From Salinicola tamaricis (GTDB lineage Bacteria; Pseudomonadota; Gammaproteobacteria; Pseudomonadales; Halomonadaceae), in NCBI RefSeq assembly GCF_003006155.1, contig NZ_CP023559.1, forward strand, positions 2,790,001-2,854,000: DNA of 64,000 nucleotides, read 5' to 3'. Shown one piece after another: positions 27,227-35,138 of this stretch. The notes under the pieces are model-generated. The model saw only the letters and a list, made by a program, of their open reading frames with translations, was not told the DNA's origin and did not search any database. Within the stretch, counting starts at the first letter, position 1. The number at the start of each line of letters is the position of its first letter. The position numbers and the translations under genes were made by a program.

Positions 27227-29017
27227 ATGAGCGCGACCCGCCGCCGCTGGATCGGCGTTTTCACCGTGGCGCTCGCGCTGCTGTTTCTGGCCATCGTGGC
27301 CGGCCCCTGGGCGCTGACGAAGTGGGCGGAGAGCCACTTTTCCCGCTCGCTGGGGGAGCCGGTTACGCTGGAGCGTCTCTATTTCAATCCCTTTACCGCC
27401 ACGGCGTCGTTCTCGTCACTGGAAATCGGCAGCGGCAAGACGCCGATGCTCTCTGCCGCGTCGGGCCGGGTGGCGTTCGCCTGGGATAGCCTATGGCAGC
27501 CGGGTATCCATATCGAGTCGGTCACTCTGGGCTCGCCGCATCTGAATCTGGTCTCGCCGCCCTCCGGGCCGCTCAACGTGACCACACTTGGGCAGGGCTC
27601 GTCCGCGTCGAGCGATGCCGGTCAGCCGATGCCGCTAACCATCGACCGGATCCGCGCTGAGCATGGGCGTATCGTCTGGGTCGATCAGACAGCCGCCGGG
27701 CAGTCCAGAATTCAGGCGGACGAGGTCGATCTTACGCTCGAGGGTTTTCAGCGCCCGGAAGGCGGCCCGATGCAAGGGCAGGCTACCGCGACCCTGGGCG
27801 GTGGCCAGCTAGATCTGCAGGGGCAATTCGGCCTGCTGCCGCTGAGCGGCGATCTCACGCTGAAGGCGCAGCAGGTCAACGCCGCCGCGCTCGACCCCTG
27901 GTTGACCCGGGCGCTGCCGGCGCGGGTGGTGGGCGGTCAGTTCTCGCTCGATGGCAGGCTGCGCTTCGGGCAGGCGGTGGCTACCGCCGTGGCCTATCAG
28001 GGCGGGGTGACGCTGAATGGCTTCGAGACCCAGGGGGCGCAGGGCCAGCCGCTGTTCTCGGTGCAACAGGGCGTGGCCAAGCAGGTCGATTTCGCCAGCG
28101 GCGACCATCTCGTCGTCGGCTCGCTGGCACTCACGGCGCCCAAGTTGAATGCGCTGGTGGATGATCAGGGGCGCTTCAATCTTACGGCGCAGTTCGGCGG
28201 CCAGCAGGCACAGGCGGGGCAGGCCCAGACTCAGAGCAGCCAGGATCAAGGCAACCAGGATCAGACTAGCCAGAAACCAAGCGATGGGGGCCAGAGCCAG
28301 AGCGGCCAGAAACAGGGCGGCCAGGACCCAAGCAACGGGCATCAGAACCCAAATAGCCAAGCTAATCGTCAATCCGGCGGTATGGCGCTGGCGCTGAACC
28401 AGATGCATATCGAGCAGGGCGAGATGACGTTCGAGGATCGCCGCATGTCGCCGGTGGTGTCGCTGGATATCGGCCAGTTGCAGGGCCAACTGACGGGCTT
28501 CGATACCCGCACCGCCAAGCCCGCCCAGTACCATGTCAACGGCAGCGTGAGCGATGGCACCCCGGTGATGATCGAAGGGGACGTGAGCTTTGGAGATAGC
28601 CTGGGTGCGCGCATGCACCTGACCACCGAGCGGCTGGCGCTGTCCCAGTTCGCGCCCTATATTCGGCGCTTCGCGGGCTATCGTATCGAGCATGGCAGTG
28701 CCGATCTCGATCTCCACTATCGCCTGCAGGACGGCGCGCTGACCGCGCGCAACCATATCATCCTCAAGCAGCTCGACCTCGGCCGTGAGGTCGACCCGGA
28801 CGCCAGCTCGCTACCGCTGAAGAATCTGGTGGCGCTGCTGCAGGCAGAGAACGGGGTGATCAATCTGAACATCCCGATCGATACCACCGTCAACGGCAGT
28901 CAGATGGATATGAGCGTGGTGATCTGGCAGGCGATCTCGGAGTCGCTGGAGAATATCGTCACCTCGCCGATCGATTCGCTGCAGGCGCTGATCGGCTCCC
29001 CCGAGAAGGGCTCATGA
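27227..29017 (+). CDS. DUF748 envelope protein with Gln-rich insert
   Basis: 596 residues. One N-terminal membrane helix (residues about 10-32) followed by AsmA/DUF748-type beta-rich repeats in the periplasm: LERLYFNPFTATASFSSLEI and LPLKNLVALLQAENGVINLNIP are typical DUF748 segments. DUF748 and AsmA-like proteins are tied to lipid transport or outer-membrane homeostasis. Residues about 325-385 (28197-28380) are a low-complexity stretch of Gln, Ser, Gly, Asn and Asp with no order, splitting the DUF748 region. It ends soon after SPIDSLQALIG, so the C-terminal OmpA-like part of longer relatives is missing. AAGGGAG precedes the ATG. Its last four bases overlap the next gene. Confidence 0.82.
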   Translation: MSATRRRWIGVFTVALALLFLAIVAGPWALTKWAESHFSRSLGEPVTLERLYFNPFTATASFSSLEIGSGKTPMLSAASGRVAFAWDSLWQPGIHIESVTLGSPHLNLVSPPSGPLNVTTLGQGSSASSDAGQPMPLTIDRIRAEHGRIVWVDQTAAGQSRIQADEVDLTLEGFQRPEGGPMQGQATATLGGGQLDLQGQFGLLPLSGDLTLKAQQVNAAALDPWLTRALPARVVGGQFSLDGRLRFGQAVATAVAYQGGVTLNGFETQGAQGQPLFSVQQGVAKQVDFASGDHLVVGSLALTAPKLNALVDDQGRFNLTAQFGGQQAQAGQAQTQSSQDQGNQDQTSQKPSDGGQSQSGQKQGGQDPSNGHQNPNSQANRQSGGMALALNQMHIEQGEMTFEDRRMSPVVSLDIGQLQGQLTGFDTRTAKPAQYHVNGSVSDGTPVMIEGDVSFGDSLGARMHLTTERLALSQFAPYIRRFAGYRIEHGSADLDLHYRLQDGALTARNHIILKQLDLGREVDPDASSLPLKNLVALLQAENGVINLNIPIDTTVNGSQMDMSVVIWQAISESLENIVTSPIDSLQALIGSPEKGS

Positions 29018-29367
29018 CCACGCCAGGGCAACTGACGCTGCGCTGCGACTGCGGCAATCTCGAGATCACTGCGCCGATACCGGCGCAGGTGACCGTCTGC
29101 AACTGCGGGATCTGCCGTCGCTACGCTGCGCTCTGGGCCTACTACTCCCCCGGCGAGGTCACCCTCCAGGTCGGCGAGGCGGGGGTCGCCCTGTGGCAGC
29201 GCGGTGACCGCGAGATCGAGTTCGTGCGCTGCGCCCGTTGCGGCTGTGTCAGCCATTACCGCACGCTACCCGGTGATACCGATCCGCTGATCGCGCTCAA
29301 TACGCGGCTGGCAGAGCCGGCGCTGGCTGGCGTTCCGGTACGCCAGGCGGACAACGCCTCGCGCTGA
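29014..29367 (+). CDS. GFA (CENP-V) family zinc protein
   Basis: 117 residues. The family's zinc-binding cysteines are present: CDC near residue 11-13, CNCGIC at about 29-34 and CARCGC at about 73-78. The fold is that of glutathione-dependent formaldehyde-activating enzyme; most bacterial members have no proven activity. It overlaps the DUF748 gene by ATGA and is thus translationally coupled to it. Convergent with rpmE2 across a shared terminator. Confidence 0.85.
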   Translation: MTTPGQLTLRCDCGNLEITAPIPAQVTVCNCGICRRYAALWAYYSPGEVTLQVGEAGVALWQRGDREIEFVRCARCGCVSHYRTLPGDTDPLIALNTRLAEPALAGVPVRQADNASR

Positions 29368-29378
29368 GCGTGTCGACT

Positions 29379-29404
29379 AAAAGGCCCGGCGCGATGGCCG
29401 GGCC
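29379..29404 (-). terminator. Terminator of rpmE2
   Basis: 8-bp stem GGCCCGGC/GCCGGGCC with a six-base loop; on the minus strand it is followed by TTTT (29379-29382), a standard intrinsic terminator six bases past the L31 stop. It may also stop the opposing GFA transcript. Confidence 0.8.
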
Positions 29405-29409
29405 GGGGA

Positions 29410-29673
29410 TCACTTGCGACGCGCGGCGGCGATGCTGCCGAAGCGGCGCTGGAACTGGGCGGCGCGGCCTTCGCTGCCGACTTCGCGCTGCTTGCCGGTA
29501 TAGAAGGGGTGCGAGGCGGAGGAGATATCCAGGCGCACCACCGGATAGGTGTTGCCGTCTTCCCACTCGATGGTCTCGTCCGAGCTCATGGTCGAGCCGA
29601 TCTTGAAGTACTTGTCGACGCTGGTGTCGTGGAAGATCACCGTGCGGTATTGGGGATGGATGCCGTCTTTCAT
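29410..29673 (-). CDS. rpmE2: 50S ribosomal protein L31 type B (zinc-independent)
   Basis: 87 residues: [20 protein letters not shown] and [10 protein letters not shown] are diagnostic of type B L31 (YkgM). It lacks the CxxC zinc ligands of ordinary L31 and replaces it on ribosomes under zinc shortage, freeing zinc. It is usually repressed by Zur; a 19-bp palindrome lies 40 bases upstream (29713-29731). CAGGAGAGAT just ahead of the ATG is a good ribosome binding site. Confidence 0.95.
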   Translation of the reverse strand: MKDGIHPQYRTVIFHDTSVDKYFKIGSTMSSDETIEWEDGNTYPVVRLDISSASHPFYTGKQREVGSEGRAAQFQRRFGSIAAARRK

Positions 29674-29712
29674 GCTATCTCTCCTGGGCGTATGCTGGCT
29701 GAATCGATGATT

Positions 29713-29731
29713 TGATATTGTTATGTTATCA
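29713..29731 (-). promoter_or_regulatory. Zur-box-like palindrome upstream of rpmE2
   Basis: TGATATTGTTATGTTATCA, an A/T-rich imperfect palindrome with TGATA/TATCA ends in a GC-rich genome, 40 bases before the rpmE2 start. Position and type fit a Zur operator, the known regulator of this gene in gammaproteobacteria. Assigned by context plus palindrome, not by a scored matrix. Confidence 0.65.
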
Positions 29732-29929
29732 CGTATCTATATGGGTTGGGCAATGCCGCCGATGACTTCCTGCCAAGGGCGCGATGCCGCGCGCTGAGCG
29801 GGGGAAGTCGCTGTCTGCTTTGCGACCCATCGCTAACTGGTTGAGTCATCTGCCTACGTTCAGCAGCGCCGATCCGGTATCATCGGCGCACTTTCCGGCG
29901 GACTTCTCTTTCTCTGACAGGCAGCGGAC

Positions 29930-30229
29930 ATGCATAACGTCTACGTACCCGTGGTGGCGATCCTTCTCGTCTTTGGTGCCATCTTCGGCTATCAGGCCTT
30001 CAGCGATAGCCAGGTCGATGACGACGTGGCGCAGCTGATCGCCGCCCAGCGCGGGGTGGAAAAGGTCGAGATGAAGGATCTTCAGTCGGTGCAGAAGGGC
30101 TACGGCCTGTGCGGCGAGTATCGGGCCGCGGGGGAGACTGCCTATGCGCCTTTCTACTACAGCCAGGTCAATGAGCAGGTGACGCTCGATACCCAGGCCA
30201 AGGTTTTCCAGAAGTACTGCGCCCGTTGA
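29930..30229 (+). CDS. Hypothetical small membrane-anchored or secreted protein
   Basis: 99 residues. An N-terminal hydrophobic helix (VYVPVVAILLVFGAIFGYQAF) suggests a membrane anchor or uncleaved signal. The soluble part has two cysteines, in YGLCGEY and near the C-terminus (QKYCAR), that could form a periplasmic disulfide. I recognise no family. It has a weak ribosome binding site (CAGGCAG). It is the first of two small envelope proteins on this strand. Confidence 0.6.
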   Translation: MHNVYVPVVAILLVFGAIFGYQAFSDSQVDDDVAQLIAAQRGVEKVEMKDLQSVQKGYGLCGEYRAAGETAYAPFYYSQVNEQVTLDTQAKVFQKYCAR

Positions 30230-30310
30230 ACGCCTCAGCGACAGCCCCATCTTGCGATAGCGGACGACGCGATCGACGATGTTGTTGGGCTGGCCTATCT
30301 AGCGCCGGGC

Positions 30311-30374
30311 CTAGTAAGAGATAGGACTAGTAAGAGATAGGACTAGCGAGAAACAGGTCTAGCGTGAGACGGGA
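30311..30374. repeat. Four 16-bp tandem repeats upstream of the STN lipoprotein
   Basis: Units CTAGTAAGAGATAGGA (30311-30326, 30327-30342; identical), CTAGCGAGAAACAGGT (30343-30358) and CTAGCGTGAGACGGGA (30359-30374), degenerating toward the gene. The block ends about 20 bases before the start codon, so it sits in the promoter or leader. Confidence 0.8.
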
Positions 30375-30394
30375 ACCGAGAAACGGAGATCACC

Positions 30395-30793
30395 ATGGTC
30401 AGACGTTTTGCACTAGGCGCACTTGGCGGGGTGACTTTAGCACTGCTCTGCGGTTGTGCCCCGGCACCGGCGGCGCCGAAGCCAGATGCGCCGGCCGCCC
30501 ACTCAACGGGCATCTCCACGGCCGCGTCCAACGCGCCGGCGGCGGCCACGCCGAAAGGCGCCTGCGACAAGCCGGCGGCGCACCCCATCCCGCCTCAGCG
30601 CTTCGACGAGACCGCGCAGCAGTTGGCCCATGCCACCGGCTGTTTCATCGAGACCGACCTCTCGCGAACCGAGTCGGTGCCGGTCAATGCGGTTACCGGG
30701 GCGATGAGCATTCGCCAGGCGCTGGAGGTTGCACTTAAGGGCACGCCGCTCGAGATCGTCTCGCAGACGCCGAACCGCATCACGGTGCGCTGA
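30395..30793 (+). CDS. Stand-alone STN-domain lipoprotein
   Basis: 132 residues. Signal peptide with lipobox LLCGC (Cys21), then an Ala/Pro-rich linker, then residues about 65-132 forming one STN (secretin and TonB N-terminal short) domain: RFDETAQQLAHATGCFIE and GAMSIRQALEVALKGTPLEI, ending RITVR. STN domains are normally the periplasmic signalling plug extension of TonB transducers such as FecA, or part of secretins. Here nothing follows the domain. A cysteine pair (KGACDK, ATGCFI) may be disulfide-bonded. GGAG precedes the ATG. Function unknown. Confidence 0.75.
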   Translation: MVRRFALGALGGVTLALLCGCAPAPAAPKPDAPAAHSTGISTAASNAPAAATPKGACDKPAAHPIPPQRFDETAQQLAHATGCFIETDLSRTESVPVNAVTGAMSIRQALEVALKGTPLEIVSQTPNRITVR

Positions 30794-30816
30794 GACAACC
30801 CCGGCGCATAGAAACC

Positions 30817-30840
30817 CCGGCCGCCTCGATGAGCGGCCGG
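30817..30840. terminator. Convergent hairpin terminator
   Basis: 8-bp stem CCGGCCGC/GCGGCCGG, eight-base loop, between the convergent STN lipoprotein gene and the following minus-strand gene. TTTC follows on the minus strand. Confidence 0.65.
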
Positions 30841-30865
30841 AGATGATGATCGCTGGTGGCGCGAA

Positions 30866-31144
30866 TCAAATCTGCTGAAAGCGCTCGATGCGATCGCGGA
30901 TCGCGACTTCGGGACCGACCAGCTCGTTGAGATCGCTCTCGGTGAGTCCGATATGGGTGTGGCCCCGGGCGATGGAGACATAGGTTTCGCCCTCGCGGAT
31001 CGCCTCCTCGACCATCAGCGATAGCTCCTTGCGGTCATTCAGCGACGCGGGGTCGAAGGGTTGCCGGGCGCGCTGGTGCTGCAGGCTCTGCTCCTTGCGG
31101 CAGCGGGTCAGCAGGCTTTCGGTGATGAACGGTGTACTCTTCAC
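30866..31144 (-). CDS. Hypothetical protein
   Basis: 92 residues, soluble, charged, largely helical, with no signal peptide or domain I recognise. It starts with a GTG at 31144 preceded by GGGGGAT. A segment near residues 44-66 (MVEEAIREGETYVSIARGHT) looks like a helix followed by a strand. Codon usage agrees with its neighbours, and its reading frame is clean, but independent support is limited. Confidence 0.5.
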   Translation of the reverse strand: MKSTPFITESLLTRCRKEQSLQHQRARQPFDPASLNDRKELSLMVEEAIREGETYVSIARGHTHIGLTESDLNELVGPEVAIRDRIERFQQI

Positions 31145-31357
31145 GGGATCGATCCCCCTTCGGTCAGGTCCATCTTGAGCCTAGAACCGAGAGAGAACTC
31201 CTCTCCATTAGCTTTGGGCGAATGGGGGGCGAAGGGAGTGGGGTGAATAGCGTGGCGCAAACGGAGATGCCGCCAGCCCCGGCTGCTGCCTGGTCTACGC
31301 TATAAGCTATGAAGCTTTGAATCTATAGCGCGCCTGATTGCCGGAGTGGGGCCAGCC

Positions 31358-32285
31358 ATGCCTTATCGCCTCGATCTATCCCAACCGCTGGAAGACGAAA
31401 CTCGCCGAATTGCCCTAGAGCAGATCGCGCGGGCGCGGCGTGCGCTGATGGAGGCGCCGCCGGTGGAGGCGATCCACGAGCTGCGCGCAAGCGCTGCAAG
31501 AAGATTCGCGCGCTGCTGCGTCTGGTGCGCCCGGCGCTGGGCAAGCGCTATGCCCGCGAAAATCGGCGTTTTCGCGATCTGGCACGCCAGGTCTCAGGGC
31601 GGCGTGACGAGCAGGTGCTGCTGGAAACCTTCGATGCGCTGCTGGCGCACTACCGTGACGAGATCGACCGCCGCCACTACACGGCGATCCGCGCGCGACT
31701 GAAGGCGCGTCGTGAACGCACCCTGTCCAGTGAGGATGAAAGTCAGGGTGAGAGCCAGGGTAGGAGCGAGGGCACGATGGATACCGCCGCACTGGAGGCT
31801 GCGCTCGACGAGGCGCGCCAGGCGGTACTCGGCTGGCGGCTGAAAGGACCGCAACGGGATGCCTGGCAGGCAGGGCTCGCCATGACCTACCGGCGCCTGG
31901 ATGATGCCGGTGAGACCGCCGCGGAGGAGGGCAGCGTGGTGGCGCTGCACGAGTGGCGCAAGCGGGTGAAATATCATCGCTACCACTGCGAACTGCTGCG
32001 TTCGCTCTGGAAGGCGCCGCTGACGGTACGCGCCCGAGGAGGCGCACCGGCTGTCGGATCTGCTCGGCGACGATCACGATCTGGCGATGCTGGCAGCGGC
32101 GCTGGATGATGCTGACATGCAGCGCATCTCCGCCGAGCGGCGTCAGGCGCTCGGCTCGCTGGTGACGCGCCGTCGTCTGAGTCTGCAGCGTAGCGCCATG
32201 CCGCTCGGTACGCGGCTGGCCGCGGAGTCACACCAAGGCCCTGGGCAAGCGCTTCAAGCGCTATCGTCGGGCGCTGCCAGGCTGA
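31358..32285 (+). CDS. CHAD domain protein (three frame breaks)
   Basis: About 307 residues after repair. CHAD domains are all-helical bundles with conserved His, Arg and Lys that bind polyphosphate. Seen are the N-terminal IHELR/KRCKKIRALLRLVRPALG (broken by two extra bases, GC, near 31495), the second half EWRKRVKYHRYHCELLRSLW, then LSDLLGDDHDLAML after an extra base near 32030, and the end LGKRFKRYRRALPG after another near 32232. No CYTH phosphatase domain precedes it. Start chosen at ATG 31358 with GGAGTGGGG ahead; a GTG at 31346 is possible. Between the halves is a hydrophilic loop (SEDESQGESQGRSEG). Confidence 0.82.
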
Positions 32286-32387
32286 GCGCGTGCCCCGGAA
32301 ACGGGCGCGCGCAACCCGGCTAGCGGCAGACGCCGATACGCTCAGCGCTTGCCGTCAGCGGCGTGGGTCGGTAGGGTGGCGCGCTTC

Positions 32388-33957
32388 ATGCCTAACGAAC
32401 GCTCCCCCATATGACTCCGATCCCAACGCGCCATCGTCTACAGGTGGCCGTTTTGGCGACCCCGTCGTACTCATACTCACCGTGGGTTTCATCGTGCTGT
32501 TCGTCGCCGCTTCGGCGATCGCACCGGACACCGTGGCGCATCTGATCGATATCAGCTTCACCCAGTCCGCGCGACTGTTCGGCAGCACCTTCCAGCTCTT
32601 GATGCTGTTGACCTTCTTTATCGCCATCGGCGTGGCGCTGTCTCCGGCCGGCCGCGCGCGCATCGGCGGGCTCGACAAGCCGGACATGAGCACCTTCCGC
32701 TGGGTCTCGATCATCTTGTGTACGCTGCTGGCGGGAGGCGGGGTCTTCTTCGCCGCCGGCGAGCCGATCTACCACTTCGTGGTCACACCGCCAGCGTTCG
32801 ATACCCAGGCGGGCACGCCGGCGGCGGTGCCCAATGCGTTGGCCCAGGCTTTCTTCCACTGGGGCTTCACCGGCTGGGCCATTCTCGGCACGCTGCCGGT
32901 GTGTATCCTCTCGCATCAGCACTATCAGCGTGGTCTGCCGCTGCAGCCGCGCACGCTGCTGGCACCGGTGATCGGCGACAAGCGGATGAAAGGCGTCCTC
33001 GGTGGCGTCATCGATGCCATCTGCGCCATCGCGGTGACCGCCGGCACGGTGGGTCCGCTCGGCTTCCTGGCGACCCAGGTCAGTTTCGGGCTCCACGATC
33101 TGTTCGGCTTTCCCCGCGGCTACGAGGTGCAGTTGATGATCCTTGTCGGCCTGGGCGCGATCTACGTCACTTCGGCGGTGACCGGGATCGACCGCGGCAT
33201 CCAGTTTCTCAGCCGCTTCAACGTGATCTGGGCGATGATCCTGGGCGGTGTGATTCTGGTGCTGGGGCCGACCCTGTTCCTGGTCAATAGCTGGTTCCAG
33301 GGCTTCGGCACCTACCTGAACCACTTTTTCGAGCTGTCGACCCTGACCACGGTCACCGCGCCGCTGAGCTGGCTGAAGTGGTGGACGGTGTTCTTCTTCG
33401 CCTGGTTCGTCGGCTTCGCACCGCCGATGGCGATCTTCGTCACGCGGATCTCCCGCGGGCGCACCATCCGCGAGATGATCATCGCCACTGCGGTGCTGGC
33501 GCCGATCGTGACCACGGTGTGGTTCACCCTGCTCGGCGGCTCCGGCATCTTCTACCAGTTGCATGGGGTAATCGATCTGGCCGAGCCGCTCAAGAACTTC
33601 CAGTTCGATGTGGCTACGCTGACGGTGGCGCAGGCGCTGCCCGGCGGTACCTGGATGGCGCTGGCGGTACTGGTGCTGACCACCATCTTCGTCGCCACCA
33701 CCGGTGACTCGATGAGCTACGCTGTCTCCGTGGTGTGCGCCGGCCACGATGACCCGGGCGTGGCGCTGCGCGCCTTCTGGGGCGTCACCTTCGCGCTGAT
33801 GGCGGCGATCCTGCTCTACATGGGCTCGGGTCAGGTCAGCGTGCTGCAGCAGTTCCTGGTGATCCCGGCGGTGCCGGTGGCCTTCCTGCTGATTCCCACC
33901 CTGTGGCACGGGCCGCGGGCGGCATATGCCATGGCCAGGGAGCAGGGCGTCATCTGA
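32388..33957 (+). CDS. BCCT family betaine/choline/carnitine transporter (frame break at the start)
   Basis: About 522 residues, twelve helices. The BCCT signature is clear: GGGVFFAAGEPIYHF, then WGFTGWAILGTLPVC, and the tryptophan-rich helix SWLKWWTVFFFAWFVGFAPP. These sodium- or proton-coupled carriers import glycine betaine, choline or similar osmolytes. The gene-start ATG at 32388 has AGGGTGG upstream but gives MPNERSPI then stop; removing one C from the CCCCC near 32402 joins it to the main frame (YDSDPNAPSST...). Without that correction no good start exists. Substrate within the family is not determinable. Confidence 0.88.
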
Positions 33958-34001
33958 GGCTCAACGTCAGAGGGTGTTTACAAATTCGACGCTCAGACGA
34001 A

Positions 34002-34035
34002 AGAAGGCCCGGCGGGTTACCCCGCCGGGCCTTCT
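34002..34035. terminator. Bidirectional terminator between BCCT and hsp20 genes
   Basis: Perfect 15-bp stem AGAAGGCCCGGCGGG with its complement and loop TTAC, about 45 bases after the transporter stop, followed by GCTATCC on plus and preceded by AAAG. It serves the convergent pair. Confidence 0.85.
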
Positions 34036-34118
34036 GCTATCCGTCGTGCCGGCAGCGTGGGCTGCCTGGCCGGCGGATCTTGGCGGCCGTCGCGGCCGTC
34101 ATCTCGCCCGGTTCACGC

Positions 34119-34643
34119 TCAGGCGTGGGCGGTCTCTACCGTTTCGCCCTGAGTCACGTCGCCCTGAGTCGCATCGCTCTGGGCGTCACGGCTCACGGAC
34201 GTGTCGCTCAGGCGCTGCTGCTTGCCATTGATCGGAATCTGGCGCGGGCGCTGCTCTTCGGGCACCACGCGCAGTAGATCGACGATCAGCAGGCCGTTTT
34301 CCAGCCGTGCGCCCTGGACCTCGATGTTTTCGTCGAGGCGGAACGAGAGCTTGAACGCGCGCTGGGCGATGCCCTGGTGCAGGTACTGCACTCGCTCTTG
34401 GTCGTCGCGCTCGTTCTTGCCGGCACTGATGGTCAGTACGCGCTTCTCGACGTTGACATCGAGCTCGCCCTCGCCGAAGCCGGCGACCGCGACGGCGATG
34501 CGGTAATCGTTCTCGCCATACTTTTCGACGTTGTAGGGCGGATAGCTGGGCACGTCGTTCTGCATCGCGGTCTCGAACAGATCGTTGAGCCGGTCGAAAC
34601 CGATGGAACGGCGGAACAGCGGAGAAAGAGACATCGTATTCAT
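34119..34643 (-). CDS. ibpA: Small heat-shock protein, IbpA-type Hsp20
   Basis: 174 residues, ATP-independent holdase chaperone that keeps unfolding proteins accessible to DnaK/ClpB. It opens LSPLFRRSIGFDRLNDLFE and continues YPPYNVEKYGENDYRIAVAVAGF and GIAQRAFKLSFRL, the alpha-crystallin domain of the IbpA subgroup, with the IxI-type RQIPING near the end. A C-terminal extension of about 30 Gln/Thr/Asp-rich residues (QGDVTQGE) exceeds E. coli IbpA. A perfect AGGAGG lies before the ATG. Two sigma-32 promoters lie upstream. Confidence 0.93.
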   Translation of the reverse strand: MNTMSLSPLFRRSIGFDRLNDLFETAMQNDVPSYPPYNVEKYGENDYRIAVAVAGFGEGELDVNVEKRVLTISAGKNERDDQERVQYLHQGIAQRAFKLSFRLDENIEVQGARLENGLLIVDLLRVVPEEQRPRQIPINGKQQRLSDTSVSRDAQSDATQGDVTQGETVETAHA

Positions 34644-34792
34644 GGTGCAACCTCCTGAATGACAGCGAAGTCTTGGGGTGCCCGAGCCCATCTCGGGCCA
34701 CCGGTCGCGGACCCGCTGGGCGGCGTCCGCTGTCGAGGGGATGACGCATGCAAGATGCCGTCGGCTGACTGCTCCTCTCTCGATATTATGTT

Positions 34793-34820
34793 AAATAGGG
34801 TCGCCTGAACGGCTTTCAAG
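34793..34820 (-). promoter_or_regulatory. Sigma-32 promoter P1 of hsp20
   Basis: Read on the minus strand: CTTGAAA (34820-34814), 13 bases, CCCTATTT (34800-34793). This matches the heat-shock consensus CTTGAAA-N(11-16)-CCCCATNT. It lies about 150 bases before the start codon, leaving a long GC-rich leader that could fold as a thermosensor, though I cannot show one. Confidence 0.8.
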
Positions 34821-34902
34821 GGGGGAGGGCGTTACGCGGCGATATTTTTTCTTCCCCGCCCTTTGCCCCTCTATCAGCGGCCTTGGCGGCACCCGTAACG
34901 GA

Positions 34903-34930
34903 AAATGGTGGCGCTTGGATGGCTTTCAAG
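34903..34930 (-). promoter_or_regulatory. Sigma-32 promoter P2 of hsp20
   Basis: Minus strand: CTTGAAA (34930-34924), 13 bases, CACCATTT (34910-34903). Same spacing as P1, 110 bases further upstream. The shared GGCTTTCAAG text on the plus strand suggests a duplicated promoter. Confidence 0.65.
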
Positions 34931-35049
34931 AGGGATGATGTAAGAGGAGAGGAGTGCGCGAGAGCGGTTATGGGCGCAGGCTCGCATCAGACATAGGACG
35001 ACAGCCGAACGGCTTCGCTTGGACACGCACGCTCGGCTCGCGCATGGCG

Positions 35050-35138
35050 AACCGAGGGCTCTGAATCAGCTGAGGGCTCTTAATCAGCTGAGGGCTCTGA
35101 ATCAGCCGAGGGCTCTGAATCAGCCGAGGGCTCTGGGC
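35050..35138. repeat. 18-bp tandem repeat array (about five units)
   Basis: Units of the form CAGCYGAGGGCTCTGAAT: 35067-35084, 35085-35102, 35103-35120 and 35121-35138, with a partial unit from 35050. They differ by one to three bases. The array abuts the stop codon of the TraB-family gene. Read on the minus strand in a shifted frame it encodes repeats of SEPSAD. No spacers, so not CRISPR. Confidence 0.85.

Noticed and set aside
29784..30038. Small plus-strand open frame overlapping 29930-30229
   Set aside because: No ribosome binding site or conservation signal; the frame starting at 29930 has a clear membrane helix and better composition.
32290..32460. BCCT gene starting at 32290
   Set aside because: That codon and the next 30 residues overlap the CHAD gene tail and look non-coding; ATG 32388 with a ribosome binding site and one-base correction is better.
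35050..35138. CRISPR array
   Set aside because: The 18-bp units are directly adjacent with no spacers; it is a minisatellite.
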